DNA of 64,000 bases, from assembly GCA_035514535.1 (NCBI GenBank), contig DATKAZ010000069.1, positions 124,001-188,000 on the forward strand. Reading direction: 5' to 3'. A model generated the notes under the pieces. That model worked only from the letters and a program-made list of their open reading frames with translations. It did no database searches and was not told the origin of the DNA. Below, in pieces: positions 1 through 9,829 of the stretch. Every line of letters starts with the position of its first letter. The stretch's first letter is position 1. The stretch comes from XN24 sp035514535 (lineage in GTDB: Bacteria; Pseudomonadota; Gammaproteobacteria; Steroidobacterales; XN24). Made by a program: the position numbers and the translations under genes.

Positions 1-596
1 TCCTCGGCCTCGGCGATGTAGTGAGTGGTGAGGATGATGGTGACGCCCTCGTCGCGCAGCCGCCGCATCAGTCCCCACATGTCGCGCCGCAGCTCGACGT
101 CCACGCCCGCGGTCGGCTCGTCGAGAAACAGCACACTCGGCTCATGTGCGAGCGCCTTGGCGATCAGCACGCGGCGCTTCATGCCGCCCGACAGCGCCAT
201 GATCTTGTCCTTGCGCTTGTCCCACAGCGACAGGTCGCGCAGCACTTTCTCGATGTGCCCGGGGTCGGGCGCGAGGCCGAACAGCCCGCGGCTGAAACTG
301 GTCGTGTCCCAGACGGTCTCGAACATGTCGGTATGCAGCTCCTGCGGCACGAGGCCGATTCTCGCGCGGGCCCCCCGGTAATCGCGGATGATGTCGTGGC
401 CGTCCACGACGGCGCTGCCGGAGCTCGGCGTGACGATGCCGCAGAGGATGCTGATCAACGTCGTCTTGCCCGCGCCGTTGGGGCCGAGCAACGCAAAGAT
501 CTCGCCGCGCCGGATCTCGAGGTCGACTGCGTGCAGCGCCGTGAGTCCCGACCCGTAAGTCTTGCTCAGTTGCCTGATGGAGATGATCGGCTGCAC
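1..596 (-). CDS. ABC transporter ATP-binding protein (C-terminus beyond window)
   Basis: Nucleotide-binding subunit of an ABC transporter, probably an exporter paired with a separate membrane permease not in the window. About 198 residues are visible on the minus strand. Walker A reads GPNGAGKTT, the Q-loop region follows, then the signature ALSGGMKRR, Walker B VLFLDEPTAGVD and the H-loop TTHY. The fold is that of the DrrA/NodI/CcmA-like exporters, whose ATPase is about 240-310 residues, so the C-terminal third or less is missing. I chose a GTG start at 596 (V-Q-P-I-I-S-I-R-Q-L) because the conserved N-terminal strand begins there; no strong Shine-Dalgarno sequence is visible. A 44-residue reading frame ends 18 bases upstream on the same strand and may be co-transcribed. 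The substrate cannot be told from this subunit. Confidence 0.9.
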   Translation of the reverse strand, partial: MQPIISIRQLSKTYGSGLTALHAVDLEIRRGEIFALLGPNGAGKTTLISILCGIVTPSSGSAVVDGHDIIRDYRGARARIGLVPQELHTDMFETVWDTTSFSRGLFGLAPDPGHIEKVLRDLSLWDKRKDKIMALSGGMKRRVLIAKALAHEPSVLFLDEPTAGVDVELRRDMWGLMRRLRDEGVTIILTTHYIAEAE

Positions 597-613
597 GGCG
601 GCGATTGTAGCGG

Positions 614-748
614 CTAAAGGGTCCAGCCGCGCACCAGGACCTCGGCCACGCTGCCCTTCGGCGGCGGCGACGTGGCCGGTGGACGACCAGCAGGGTTCCG
701 CGGCAATGATTGTTTCCTCTGATGCACAATCCGAACTTGTTCTGACAT
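614..748 (-). CDS. Small hypothetical protein, 44 aa
   Basis: A short frame directly upstream of the ABC ATPase gene on the same strand. It starts MSEQVRIVHQRK, is basic and proline-rich in the middle (PAGRPPATSPPPKG) and ends VAEVLVRGWTL. It has no signal peptide or membrane segment. A GGGGA box sits a few bases upstream of the ATG, a plausible ribosome binding site. I do not recognise the family. Its position 18 bases before the ATPase start suggests a leader gene or small accessory subunit, but chance coding cannot be excluded in DNA this GC-rich. Confidence 0.4.
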   Translation of the reverse strand: MSEQVRIVHQRKQSLPRNPAGRPPATSPPPKGSVAEVLVRGWTL

Positions 749-844
749 ACTTCCCCGACGTTCGAAGAGGCCGGAGATCGACATGCAGCATGATCTGTTA
801 CACGCGCGGGCGAACAGCACCTGAGCTCGTGAGCCGGGCACAGC

Positions 845-1159
845 ATGAGCGACGAATCTGAGGCGCTGGAACGCGCCGCCATCGAGGACATCTACCGCGC
901 CGCGCCGGCCGGCGTGGCGGTGCAACTGGGCCTGCGGCCGTTCAATAGCGGCGGCGCGTTCGTGTCGCTCGCGGGCGGACTGCCTCCCGGTCCGATCGTC
1001 GTCAACCGCGTGATCGGACTCGAGCTCGGCTGCCGCAAGCTGCTCACCTGCACCGGCGAGGCCGTGCCCGGCGACCCGCAGCATTCCTACCGCAACATCC
1101 TCAAGGCCGGATTCAGGGAGAGCTACGTGCGCGACAACTACGCCCTGCCCGCGGCATGA
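845..1159 (+). pseudogene. GNAT acetyltransferase remnant with internal deletion, 104 aa
   Basis: The first ~60 residues (ALERAAIEDIYRAAPAG, then IVVNRVIGL) look like the N-terminus of a GNAT-family N-acetyltransferase. The last ~40 residues (LTCTGEAVPGDPQHSYRNI followed by LKAGF) look like the C-terminal helix and strand of the same family. The middle ~150-200 residues, which carry the acetyl-CoA-binding P-loop (Q/RxxGxG/A), are absent, and the two parts are joined in frame around residue 60 at a short Leu/Gly-rich stretch. The product would lack the cofactor site and is unlikely to be an active acetyltransferase. It could still be translated, since there is no stop codon or frameshift. No clear promoter precedes it. 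The family call rests on remembered consensus. Confidence 0.6.
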
Positions 1160-1174
1160 TCGCGCACCCACCGC

Positions 1175-1205
1175 TTGACCTTCCCATAGTGGGAAGGTTT
1201 ATGGT
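1175..1205 (+). promoter_or_regulatory. CueR-type sigma-70 promoter of copA
   Basis: The -35 box TTGACC (1175-1180) and -10 box TATGGT (1200-1205) are separated by 19 bp, the over-long spacing typical of MerR-family activated promoters, in which the regulator twists the DNA to align the boxes. Transcription should start near 1212, about 40 bases before copA. Confidence 0.85.
1178..1198. promoter_or_regulatory. CueR operator, perfect 9-bp dyad
   Basis: ACCTTCCCA and TGGGAAGGT flank the 3-base centre TAG. This fits the known CueR consensus (ACCTTCC, 7 bases, GGAAGGT) and lies entirely in the spacer between the promoter boxes. The regulator gene is the second gene of the same transcription unit, so the operon should be autoregulated by copper or silver. 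Confidence 0.85.
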
Positions 1206-1253
1206 GTCGCCACGGCCGGGAAGCGGTGCGTCACACTCAGCGGGGATCGGGCC

Positions 1254-3511
<2,258 letters not shown>

Positions 3512-3515
<4 letters not shown>

Positions 3516-3937
3516 GCGGGCTGCTGACCATCAGCGAGGCGGCGGCCGGCTCCGGCGTCTCCGCGAAGATGATCCGCTACTACGAGGACGTCGGGCTGTT
3601 CCGGCCGGAAGGCCGCTCCGCCGGCGGGTACCGGTTGTTCAACGACAAGGACGTGCATGCGCTGCGCTTCATCCGCAGGGCTCGGGACCTGGGCTTCTCG
3701 CTCGACGAGATCCGCGAGCTGCTGGCCCTGTGGCGCGACGAGCGGCGCAGCAGCGCCGAGGTGAAGGCGCTGGCCCTGCGGCATGTCGCCGACCTCGACC
3801 AGCGCATCCGCGAGTTGCAGGAAATGGTGACGACGCTGCGCCATCTCGCGCGGCACTGCCACGGCGACGACCGGCCCGACTGCCCGATCCTCGCGGACCT
3901 GGCCGAAGAAGCGCGTCAGCCGAAGCGCACCGCGTAA
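3512..3937 (+). CDS. cueR: MerR-family copper-responsive regulator CueR
   Basis: Cytoplasmic DNA-binding activator of copper efflux, 141 residues, the usual size. It has an N-terminal winged helix-turn-helix (LLTISEAAAGSGVSAKMIRYYE), the MerR-typical YYEDVGLFRPE..GGYRLF, a long dimerisation helix, and a C-terminal metal loop CHGDDRPDCPI. The two cysteines are eight positions apart, as in the Cu(I) loop of E. coli CueR (Cys112/Cys120), which favours a monovalent coinage metal over the Hg or Zn members of the family. The start overlaps the copA stop by 4 bases. The operator at 1178-1198 is its expected target. Its 3' end overlaps the convergent BNR-protein gene by 22 bases. Confidence 0.92.
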
Positions 3938-4998
3938 ATCGGCGGCAGGTGCAGGCCGAGGGCGTCCCAGTGCTCGCCGCCGTCCTCTGACAGCCACAGG
4001 CCGCCGGTCGTGCTGCCCATGGCGAGCCGCTCGCCGCTCGCGTCGATATCCAGGCAATGCCGATAGACCAGGTGATAGGCATGCTCCTGCGGCAGGCCGT
4101 CGCGCAGCGACTCGAAGCTCTCGCCGCCGTCGCGGGTGCGGTGCACGCACACCGCGCCGTCCGGCGCGTAGCGCGACTCGTCGGCTGCCGCGGGGACCAG
4201 CCAGGCGGTGTCCGGGTCGCGCGGGTGCACGACCACGGGGAAGCCATAGCGCGGCGGCTTCGTGGCGGCCACCTCGTGCCAGCTCGCGGCGGTGTCGGTA
4301 CTGCGGAAAATGCCGTTGTGATGCTGCAGCCAGAACACCTCCGGTGCGCCGGGACATTGCACCATGCGGTGGGGATCCTGGATGTTCGGATCCTTGGCCC
4401 GCTCGGGCGGCATATACGCGGCGTGCATGCCGTCGCTGCGCAGCGTCCAGCTGTCGCCGCCGTCCGTGCTCTGCCACACGCCGCCGCAGGAAATCGCCAC
4501 CGTGACCAGGCGCGGGTCGCGCGGATCGACACAGATCGAGTGGATGCCCGGCGACTCCGCCCCGCCGCCGAACCACTCGAGGCGCTCCGGGCGGTCCCAC
4601 AGGGACCGCACCAGCGTCCACGTGCCGCCGTCGTCGTCCGAGCGGAACAGGCCGCCGGGAAGCGTGCCGGCCCATAGTCGTCCCGCCTCGTCCGCGCCGC
4701 CCGTCTCGAGACTCCACACCTGGACCAGCGACCAGGCCGGGCCTTCCGCTTCGTCCGGCTGCGGCGGATAGCCCGGCGCCGGCATTTCTTCCCAGCTCTC
4801 GCCGCCGTCCGCGGACCGGTGCATCTTCACGCCGAAATGGCCCAGGTTGAGCGCCGCGTGCAGCATCCGGCTGCGCGGGTCGGCCAGCACCATCGACACG
4901 GGATCGCCGAGGAAGGCGGTGCGGGTGATGCGCCAGGCGGAATCCCGCTCAAGCGTCAACAGGCCCTTGCGCGTGGCCACCAGCAAGCGATCATTCAT
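3916..4998 (-). CDS. BNR/Asp-box beta-propeller protein (sialidase-like fold)
   Basis: 360 residues with several Asp-box/BNR repeats: SADGGESWEEM, SDDDGGTWTLV, STDGGDSWTLR, STDTAASWHEV, TRDGGESFESL and SEDGGEHWDAL. These are the hallmark of sialidase or VPS10-like propellers. There is no signal peptide, so it should be cytoplasmic. Such proteins are often annotated as exo-alpha-sialidase, but I see no catalytic arginine triad and would not claim that activity. A very strong ribosome binding site (GGAGGAGGG) precedes the ATG. The upstream gene, 36 bases away on the same strand, encodes a MoaD/ThiS-like sulfur carrier, and the two appear to form an operon. I recall this pairing from other bacteria; its function is unknown to me. 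Confidence 0.82.
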   Translation of the reverse strand: MNDRLLVATRKGLLTLERDSAWRITRTAFLGDPVSMVLADPRSRMLHAALNLGHFGVKMHRSADGGESWEEMPAPGYPPQPDEAEGPAWSLVQVWSLETGGADEAGRLWAGTLPGGLFRSDDDGGTWTLVRSLWDRPERLEWFGGGAESPGIHSICVDPRDPRLVTVAISCGGVWQSTDGGDSWTLRSDGMHAAYMPPERAKDPNIQDPHRMVQCPGAPEVFWLQHHNGIFRSTDTAASWHEVAATKPPRYGFPVVVHPRDPDTAWLVPAAADESRYAPDGAVCVHRTRDGGESFESLRDGLPQEHAYHLVYRHCLDIDASGERLAMGSTTGGLWLSEDGGEHWDALGLHLPPIYAVRFG

Positions 4999-5034
4999 TG
5001 TTGCGCCCTCCTCCGCGAGATATCGTAACGGGAC

Positions 5035-5304
5035 TCAGCCGCCGGACAGGGCCTGCACGACGCATACTTCGCTCGCCGGCGCGACCGCGTCGCCGAGCGT
5101 ATCCGTATCCCTGACGCGCCGGCCGTCCACGAACACGGCGACATGGCGGCGCAACCGGCCCTGGTCGTCCAGCAGGTAGCCGCGCAGCTCGGGCTGCCGG
5201 CGAAACACCTGCGCGAACACCGCGGCGACGGTGTCGCCCGCGACTTCCAGCGGCGGCGCATCGAGATGGCGGCGCAGGTTCGGGGTAAAGGTGACGTGCG
5301 GCAT
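5035..5304 (-). CDS. MoaD/ThiS-family sulfur-carrier-like protein, 89 aa
   Basis: A small beta-grasp (ubiquitin-like) protein ending in the diglycine needed for C-terminal thiocarboxylation (VVQALSGG). The middle reads RRHVAVFVDGRRVRDTDTLGDAV, typical of the MoaD/ThiS turn before the last strands. In known relatives the C-terminus is adenylated by an E1-like enzyme and carries sulfur for molybdopterin, thiamine or other products. No E1-like, moaE or thiG gene is nearby. The only partner is the downstream BNR propeller gene, suggesting a specialised role rather than Moco or thiamine synthesis. A TATATT box about 40 bases upstream could be part of the promoter. Confidence 0.82.
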   Translation of the reverse strand: MPHVTFTPNLRRHLDAPPLEVAGDTVAAVFAQVFRRQPELRGYLLDDQGRLRRHVAVFVDGRRVRDTDTLGDAVAPASEVCVVQALSGG

Positions 5305-5364
5305 CGGTCTGCTGCAGGCTCGGTCCAGGCGCTGGAATATAGCCCATCCGGGCCGAGTCGGCGC

Positions 5365-7092
5365 CTACTCGAGCTCCGACTCGTCGAGACGCAAGGCCTC
5401 CTCGTAGCCCGCCGGCGGGCTGAACTCGAACGGCGCGTCCAGCGCGGCGAGCAGGCGCGCGTCGCGGCGGTAGACGTCCGCGGCGAAGTGCATCCGGCCA
5501 CCCTCGGGCACCGCGGTGCCGTACAGCATCAGCACCATGATGGGCTGCGACAGGTTCACGACGCGTGTCCTGCCGCTGGCCAGCAGCCGCTCGATCGCCT
5601 CGTCGTCCCACTCGGTGCCCGCGAGGAGGATGCGGGCCAGCTCGAGCGGCTGCTCGAGCCGGATGCAGCCGGAGCTGAAGGTGCGCTCGCTGTGCGCAAA
5701 ATGCTCGCGTGCCGGCGTGTCGTGCATGTACACGTGATGCGGGTTGGGGTACATGAACTTGACCCGCCCGAGGGCGTTGAGCGGCCCCGGCTCCTGGCGG
5801 ATGACGTAGGGAAACCCGCGCGCCGGTATCGTCGCCCAGTCGACCGTGGCCGGGTCGACGCGCCGGCCCTGGAAGTCGAGCACGCTCATGTTCTTGCGCT
5901 GCAGCGCCGTCGGGTCCTGGCGCAACTCGGGCAGCAGGTCCTTGGCGAGAATCGTCGGCGGTACGGTCCAGGTGGGGTTGAATTCCAGGTAGGTCATGCG
6001 CGCCTTGAACACGGGCGTCTGGCGATAGGGCCGGCCGACCACCGCGCGGGTGCCCCATACGACCCGCAGGCCTTGGACCAGCACCACGCGGAAGCGCGCG
6101 ATGTTGACCACCAGGAAACGCTCGTCGAGGTCGCGGAACACCCAGCGCACCCGCTCGAGGTTGACGCGCAACTGCTCGATGCGCGCCTCGACCGGCACAT
6201 TGAGCGCCGCGAGCGTCCGGCGACCGACGGCGCCGTCCCCTTCCAGGCCGTGGCGTACCTGGAAGCGCATCACGGCCGCCTCGAGCGCCGGCTCGAAGTA
6301 CTCGCCGTCACCATCCGGCTCGTCCGCCGGGAGGTCGCCGGTGATCCGCAGCAGGGCCCGCAGCGGCACGACCCGCGCGGAGCGCATCTCGACCCGCAGG
6401 GTCTCGCCGCCCTCGATGGGCGGCCAGCCCCCGGCCGCTGCAATCTGCCGGTAGGCTGCCAGCGCGTCCAGCAGGCCGCGATAGTAGTCGTTGTCCGGGG
6501 CGAGCGCGTCGAGAGCCGCGACCAGGTCGTCGACGCGCAGCAGCGACCTGATCGCCGTCACCGGGCTGACGCTGCCCACATCCCGGCTGAAGTTCCAGCT
6601 CGATTCGAGCTGCTCAGGATTGACCTTGCCGAACTGGAGGTGAAACGCGAGGCGCGTCAACGCGTCCGTCGCCAGGATGTCGAGCTCCGTGAGAAGGGCC
6701 GCGGGCGATTCGCCGGGCAGGGCGCCGACCAACCCTGAAAGCGCAGTCCGGTGATAATCCTCGGGATTCAGGCCGTGGCGCACGCTGCCTGCCACGGCCG
6801 CCAGGAGCTGCTCTCGCTTTGCAGCCGAGCCCCACGCCGGATTAAACTGCCGGCGCTCGTAGAACCTTGTGAGGAACCAGCGGTCTGCTACTGTCTGGCC
6901 GGCCACGCGGGGATCCTCGGCCAAAGCACCGATGCGCAGCTGGAGTTGTTCGGTCAGGGGCGGGCCCTCGGCTGCGAGGCCGGTCGGCGGGGCTGCCAGA
7001 AGTGTGACCGCGAGCATAGTTACCACCGCCGTGATGGCGGTATTCATCCTGCTAGCGCTGGCAGCCCGGACAGGGAGCGGAAAAAGCCTCAT
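5365..7092 (-). CDS. L,D-transpeptidase, YcbB/LdtD type
   Basis: Periplasmic peptidoglycan cross-linking enzyme that forms 3-3 (DAP-DAP) links. Residues ~1-40 form a signal peptide (arginines, then VVTMLAVTLLAAP, AEG). A scaffold domain follows (NPAW, HGLNPEDYH), then a peptidoglycan-binding module (EPALEAAVMRFQVRHGLEG..VGRRTLAALN) and a C-terminal YkuD catalytic domain with HDTPAREHF and the catalytic Cys motif SSGCIRLEQP. At 575 residues it matches E. coli LdtD/YcbB (about 615). I prefer the start at 7092 because AGGTGG precedes it and it supplies the positive n-region; a start at 7047 (MNTAITAV) is the alternative. Its start codon overlaps that of the divergent DUF882 gene in a shared CATG. 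Confidence 0.9.
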   Translation of the reverse strand: MRLFPLPVRAASASRMNTAITAVVTMLAVTLLAAPPTGLAAEGPPLTEQLQLRIGALAEDPRVAGQTVADRWFLTRFYERRQFNPAWGSAAKREQLLAAVAGSVRHGLNPEDYHRTALSGLVGALPGESPAALLTELDILATDALTRLAFHLQFGKVNPEQLESSWNFSRDVGSVSPVTAIRSLLRVDDLVAALDALAPDNDYYRGLLDALAAYRQIAAAGGWPPIEGGETLRVEMRSARVVPLRALLRITGDLPADEPDGDGEYFEPALEAAVMRFQVRHGLEGDGAVGRRTLAALNVPVEARIEQLRVNLERVRWVFRDLDERFLVVNIARFRVVLVQGLRVVWGTRAVVGRPYRQTPVFKARMTYLEFNPTWTVPPTILAKDLLPELRQDPTALQRKNMSVLDFQGRRVDPATVDWATIPARGFPYVIRQEPGPLNALGRVKFMYPNPHHVYMHDTPAREHFAHSERTFSSGCIRLEQPLELARILLAGTEWDDEAIERLLASGRTRVVNLSQPIMVLMLYGTAVPEGGRMHFAADVYRRDARLLAALDAPFEFSPPAGYEEALRLDESELE

Positions 7093-7651
7093 GTGCCACC
7101 TGTGCGACGAGCAATTGTCTGAACACGGTTCGACCCGGCGGCGCCTGATCGTCGCCGGCGCGAGCGCTGGCGCGATGCTGCTGGCCGCGCCGTTGGCCTT
7201 TGCCGGCCAGCCGCGGGCGTTGAGCTTCTATCATACGCACACCGCCGAGCGCCTGAGGATCACTTACGCCGAGCGCGGCAGGGTCCTGCCTGGCGCGCTC
7301 GAGCAGATCAGCCGCTTCCTGCGCGATTTCCGCAACGGCGCGACGCATCCGATCGACCCGACGCTGCTCGACACGCTGTACGAGCTGCAGCAACGCACCG
7401 GGGGTCGCGGCCCCTACGAGATCATCTCGGCCTATCGCTCGCCGCAGACCAACGAGATGCTGCGCGCCAACGGCAGCGGCGTGGCCCAGCGCAGCCTGCA
7501 CATGGAAGGGCGCGCGCTGGACGTCCGGCTGCGCGGGGTGGCGACGGAAGAACTGCGCCGCGCCGCACTGGACCTGCAGGCGGGTGGCGTCGGCTATTAC
7601 CCCGACTCCGACTTCGTCCACGTGGATACGGGTCGCGTCCGGACCTGGTAG
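7091..7651 (+). CDS. Tat-exported DUF882 (YcbK/MepK-like) peptidoglycan hydrolase
   Basis: 186 residues. The N-terminus carries a twin-arginine signal (STRRRLIVAGASAG, LLAAPLAFAG), so export is folded through Tat. The mature part matches DUF882/peptidase M15-like proteins: LSFYHTHTAERL, ISAYRSPQTNEML, SLHMEGRALDVRL and VGYYPDSDFVHVDTG. These supply the His/Asp zinc ligands (H in LHMEGRALD, D in ALDV, H in FVHVD). In E. coli the relative MepK cleaves the meso-DAP cross-links made by L,D-transpeptidases. Here the gene sits head to head with an L,D-transpeptidase, strongly suggesting a paired maker and cutter. GGGAGCGG before the ATG supports this start. Confidence 0.9.
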   Translation: MCHLCDEQLSEHGSTRRRLIVAGASAGAMLLAAPLAFAGQPRALSFYHTHTAERLRITYAERGRVLPGALEQISRFLRDFRNGATHPIDPTLLDTLYELQQRTGGRGPYEIISAYRSPQTNEMLRANGSGVAQRSLHMEGRALDVRLRGVATEELRRAALDLQAGGVGYYPDSDFVHVDTGRVRTW

Positions 7652-8293
7652 TCAGGCCACGCGGCTCGCCAGGCCGCCCGTCAACATGCGATCGATCTCC
7701 GCCCGCGCACGCTGCTCGTGCGTCAGCGCGGTATGCGGGTCGATGCCCTGGCCTTCGGCATGGATGAAACGGATGTCCGCCAGCCCCATGAAGCCGAAAA
7801 AATGCCTGATCAGGGCCTCCTGCAGGTCCTCGCTGTCCGAGTCTGCTGCAGCCAGCTCGTAGAAGCCGCCGCGCGCGGTAACCGCGACGATCGTCTTGTC
7901 CGCGAGCAGGCCCTCGTGCCCTTCCGGGCCGTAGCGGAAGGTTCGCCCCGGCCGGCTCACCAGGTCGAACCAGGCCTTGAGGCCCGAGGTCACGGAGAAG
8001 TTGTACATCGGTGCGCCGAGCAGGACGACATCGGCGGCCTCGAGTTCCTCGAGCAATAAATCGGCGTGGGCGGCCGCGGCCCGTTGGCGCGCATTGCGGG
8101 CACCGGCCGGAAGCGCCGCGGCCTCCAGCGTCAATGCGTCGGGATGCGGTGGCGGCGCCTTGCCGAGGTCTCGCCGGATGACCTTGCCTTCGGGCACCTG
8201 TTCACGCCAGCGCCGCACGAAGTGCACAGTCAGGCGGCGCGTGACGCTGTTCTCCAGCATGGGGCTGGAGTCGATGTGCAGCAGTGTCGGCAA
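7652..8293 (-). CDS. azoR: FMN-dependent NADH-azoreductase / quinone reductase
   Basis: Flavodoxin-fold oxidoreductase that reduces quinones and azo compounds with NADH and FMN; cytoplasmic dimer. It begins LPTLLHIDSSP (first strand and FMN phosphate loop) and contains GAPMYNFSVTSGLKAWFD and TARGGFY, the FMN-binding segments typical of AzoR. I take the TTG at 8293 as start: it gives a 213-residue protein close to the usual ~200, AGGA precedes it, and longer in-frame extensions have no family counterpart. It is convergent with the DUF882 gene, the stop codons being adjacent. It is the only gene in its transcription unit. Confidence 0.88.
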   Translation of the reverse strand: MPTLLHIDSSPMLENSVTRRLTVHFVRRWREQVPEGKVIRRDLGKAPPPHPDALTLEAAALPAGARNARQRAAAAHADLLLEELEAADVVLLGAPMYNFSVTSGLKAWFDLVSRPGRTFRYGPEGHEGLLADKTIVAVTARGGFYELAAADSDSEDLQEALIRHFFGFMGLADIRFIHAEGQGIDPHTALTHEQRARAEIDRMLTGGLASRVA

Positions 8294-8446
8294 GTGGGGT
8301 CCTGGAAATGCGGCGTACGCGCTGGTGCGGTACGCCAAGGGTAAAGCCTTCCGTAACGCGATGCAGCCCCGCATTCGCTATCATCCCGGCTCCGGAGTCG
8401 GCACCGGACCGGGCCGGAGCGCCGCCACGAGGGGGAAATCGTCGTT

Positions 8447-9823
8447 ATGCAGCAGGGGAATGCCGGGGCCCACGAGGGCTGGTCATCGCGCATCGTCTTC
8501 CTCATGGCCGCGGTCGGCGCGGCCGTGGGCCTGGGCAACCTGTGGAAGTTTCCTTATACCGCCGGCGTCAGCGGCGGGGCTGCCTTCGTGCTCGTCTACC
8601 TGCTGGCCGTCGGGGCGGTCGCCGTGCCGATCGTCATCGCGGAACTTCTGATCGGCCGGCGCGGCCGGATGAGCCCGCCGAACAGCTTCATCGCCCTGGC
8701 GCGCGAGGCCGGGGCCAGCCCCGGCTGGCGTTTCGTCGGCTGGATGAATCTCCTCGCCGTATTCCTGATCCTGTCCTTTTACAGCGTCATCGCCGGCTGG
8801 GCGCTGGCCTATGTGCCCAAGCTCGCGCTGGGCCATTTCAGCGGCGCCTCGGCCGAGCAGGTCGCAGCAGAGTTCGGCACGCTGCTGGGCTCACCGGGGT
8901 TGCTGGCGGCCCTGCATGCGCTGTTCATGGCGCTGACCGTCGGCATCGTCGCCGTCGGCCTGAAACGCGGCATCGAGCGGGCCGTCCGGTTCTTGATGCC
9001 CGCGCTGCTGCTGATGCTGGTGTCGCTCGTGCTTTACGCCGCCGTGGCCGGCGACCTGCCGCGCACGATCGCCTTCCTGTTCCAGGCGGACTTCTCGAAG
9101 ATCACGGCGCCAGTCGTGCTGCAGGCCATCGGCCAGGCGTTTTTTTCGGTCAGCGTCGCGATGGGGCTGCTGATCACCTACGGCGCCTATCTGGACCGGG
9201 AAACGAATATCGGCCAGTCGGCGGTGTTCATCGCCGGCGCCGACACGGCGGTCGCGCTGTTGTCCGGCCTCGCTATTTTCCCGCTGGTGTTCGCCAACGG
9301 CCTCGATCCGGCCGAGGGCCCGGGGCTGATCTTCGTCACGTTGCCGATCGCCTTCGGCCAGATGCCTGCGGGCGCCCTGTTCGGCGCGCTGTTCTTCATG
9401 CTGGTGCTGGTCTCGGCGCTCACCTCCTCAATCGCGATCCTCGAGCCGATCGTGTCCTGGGCGGAAGAGCATGACTGGATGCGCCGCGGGCCCGCCACGA
9501 TCATCGCCGGCATCGCCGCCTGGGTCGTCGGCCTCGCCACGGTGTTTTCCTTCAACCTCTGGGCGGGCTGGTTCCCACTCGGACGTTTCGAGCGGTTCCG
9601 GGAATCGACCGCCTTCGATCTAATCGATTACCTGACGTCGAACCTTCTCCTGCCGCTCGGCGGGATGCTGATCGCGGTCTTCGTCGGCTGGGTGCTGACG
9701 GCCGAAACGACCCGCGAGGAGCTAGGTATGCCGGACAGCCCGTTGTTCCGCGCATGGCGCTTCCTGCTCAGGTACCTTGCGCCCCTGGCGGTGGGCTGGG
9801 TTCTCGTCGCCAACGTCCTCTGA
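8447..9823 (+). CDS. Sodium-dependent transporter, neurotransmitter:sodium symporter (SNF/NSS) family
   Basis: Inner-membrane secondary transporter that uses the sodium gradient to import amino acids or related amines. 458 residues with about 11-12 hydrophobic segments, the length of bacterial NSS proteins. The first membrane helix has the signature GAAVGLGNLWKFPY, whose broken helix binds Na+ and substrate. Helix 6 carries VLQAIGQAFFSVSVAMG and helix 8 the segment ALTSSIAILEPIVS. Substrate cannot be deduced. It is transcribed alone between the divergent azoreductase gene and the convergent msrA gene (stop codons only a few bases apart). Confidence 0.92.
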   Translation: MQQGNAGAHEGWSSRIVFLMAAVGAAVGLGNLWKFPYTAGVSGGAAFVLVYLLAVGAVAVPIVIAELLIGRRGRMSPPNSFIALAREAGASPGWRFVGWMNLLAVFLILSFYSVIAGWALAYVPKLALGHFSGASAEQVAAEFGTLLGSPGLLAALHALFMALTVGIVAVGLKRGIERAVRFLMPALLLMLVSLVLYAAVAGDLPRTIAFLFQADFSKITAPVVLQAIGQAFFSVSVAMGLLITYGAYLDRETNIGQSAVFIAGADTAVALLSGLAIFPLVFANGLDPAEGPGLIFVTLPIAFGQMPAGALFGALFFMLVLVSALTSSIAILEPIVSWAEEHDWMRRGPATIIAGIAAWVVGLATVFSFNLWAGWFPLGRFERFRESTAFDLIDYLTSNLLLPLGGMLIAVFVGWVLTAETTREELGMPDSPLFRAWRFLLRYLAPLAVGWVLVANVL

Positions 9824-9829
9824 GAGCGA

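Noticed and set aside
3916..4998. Sialidase activity of the BNR protein
   Set aside because: Asp-boxes show the fold only; no catalytic arginine triad or signal peptide was seen.
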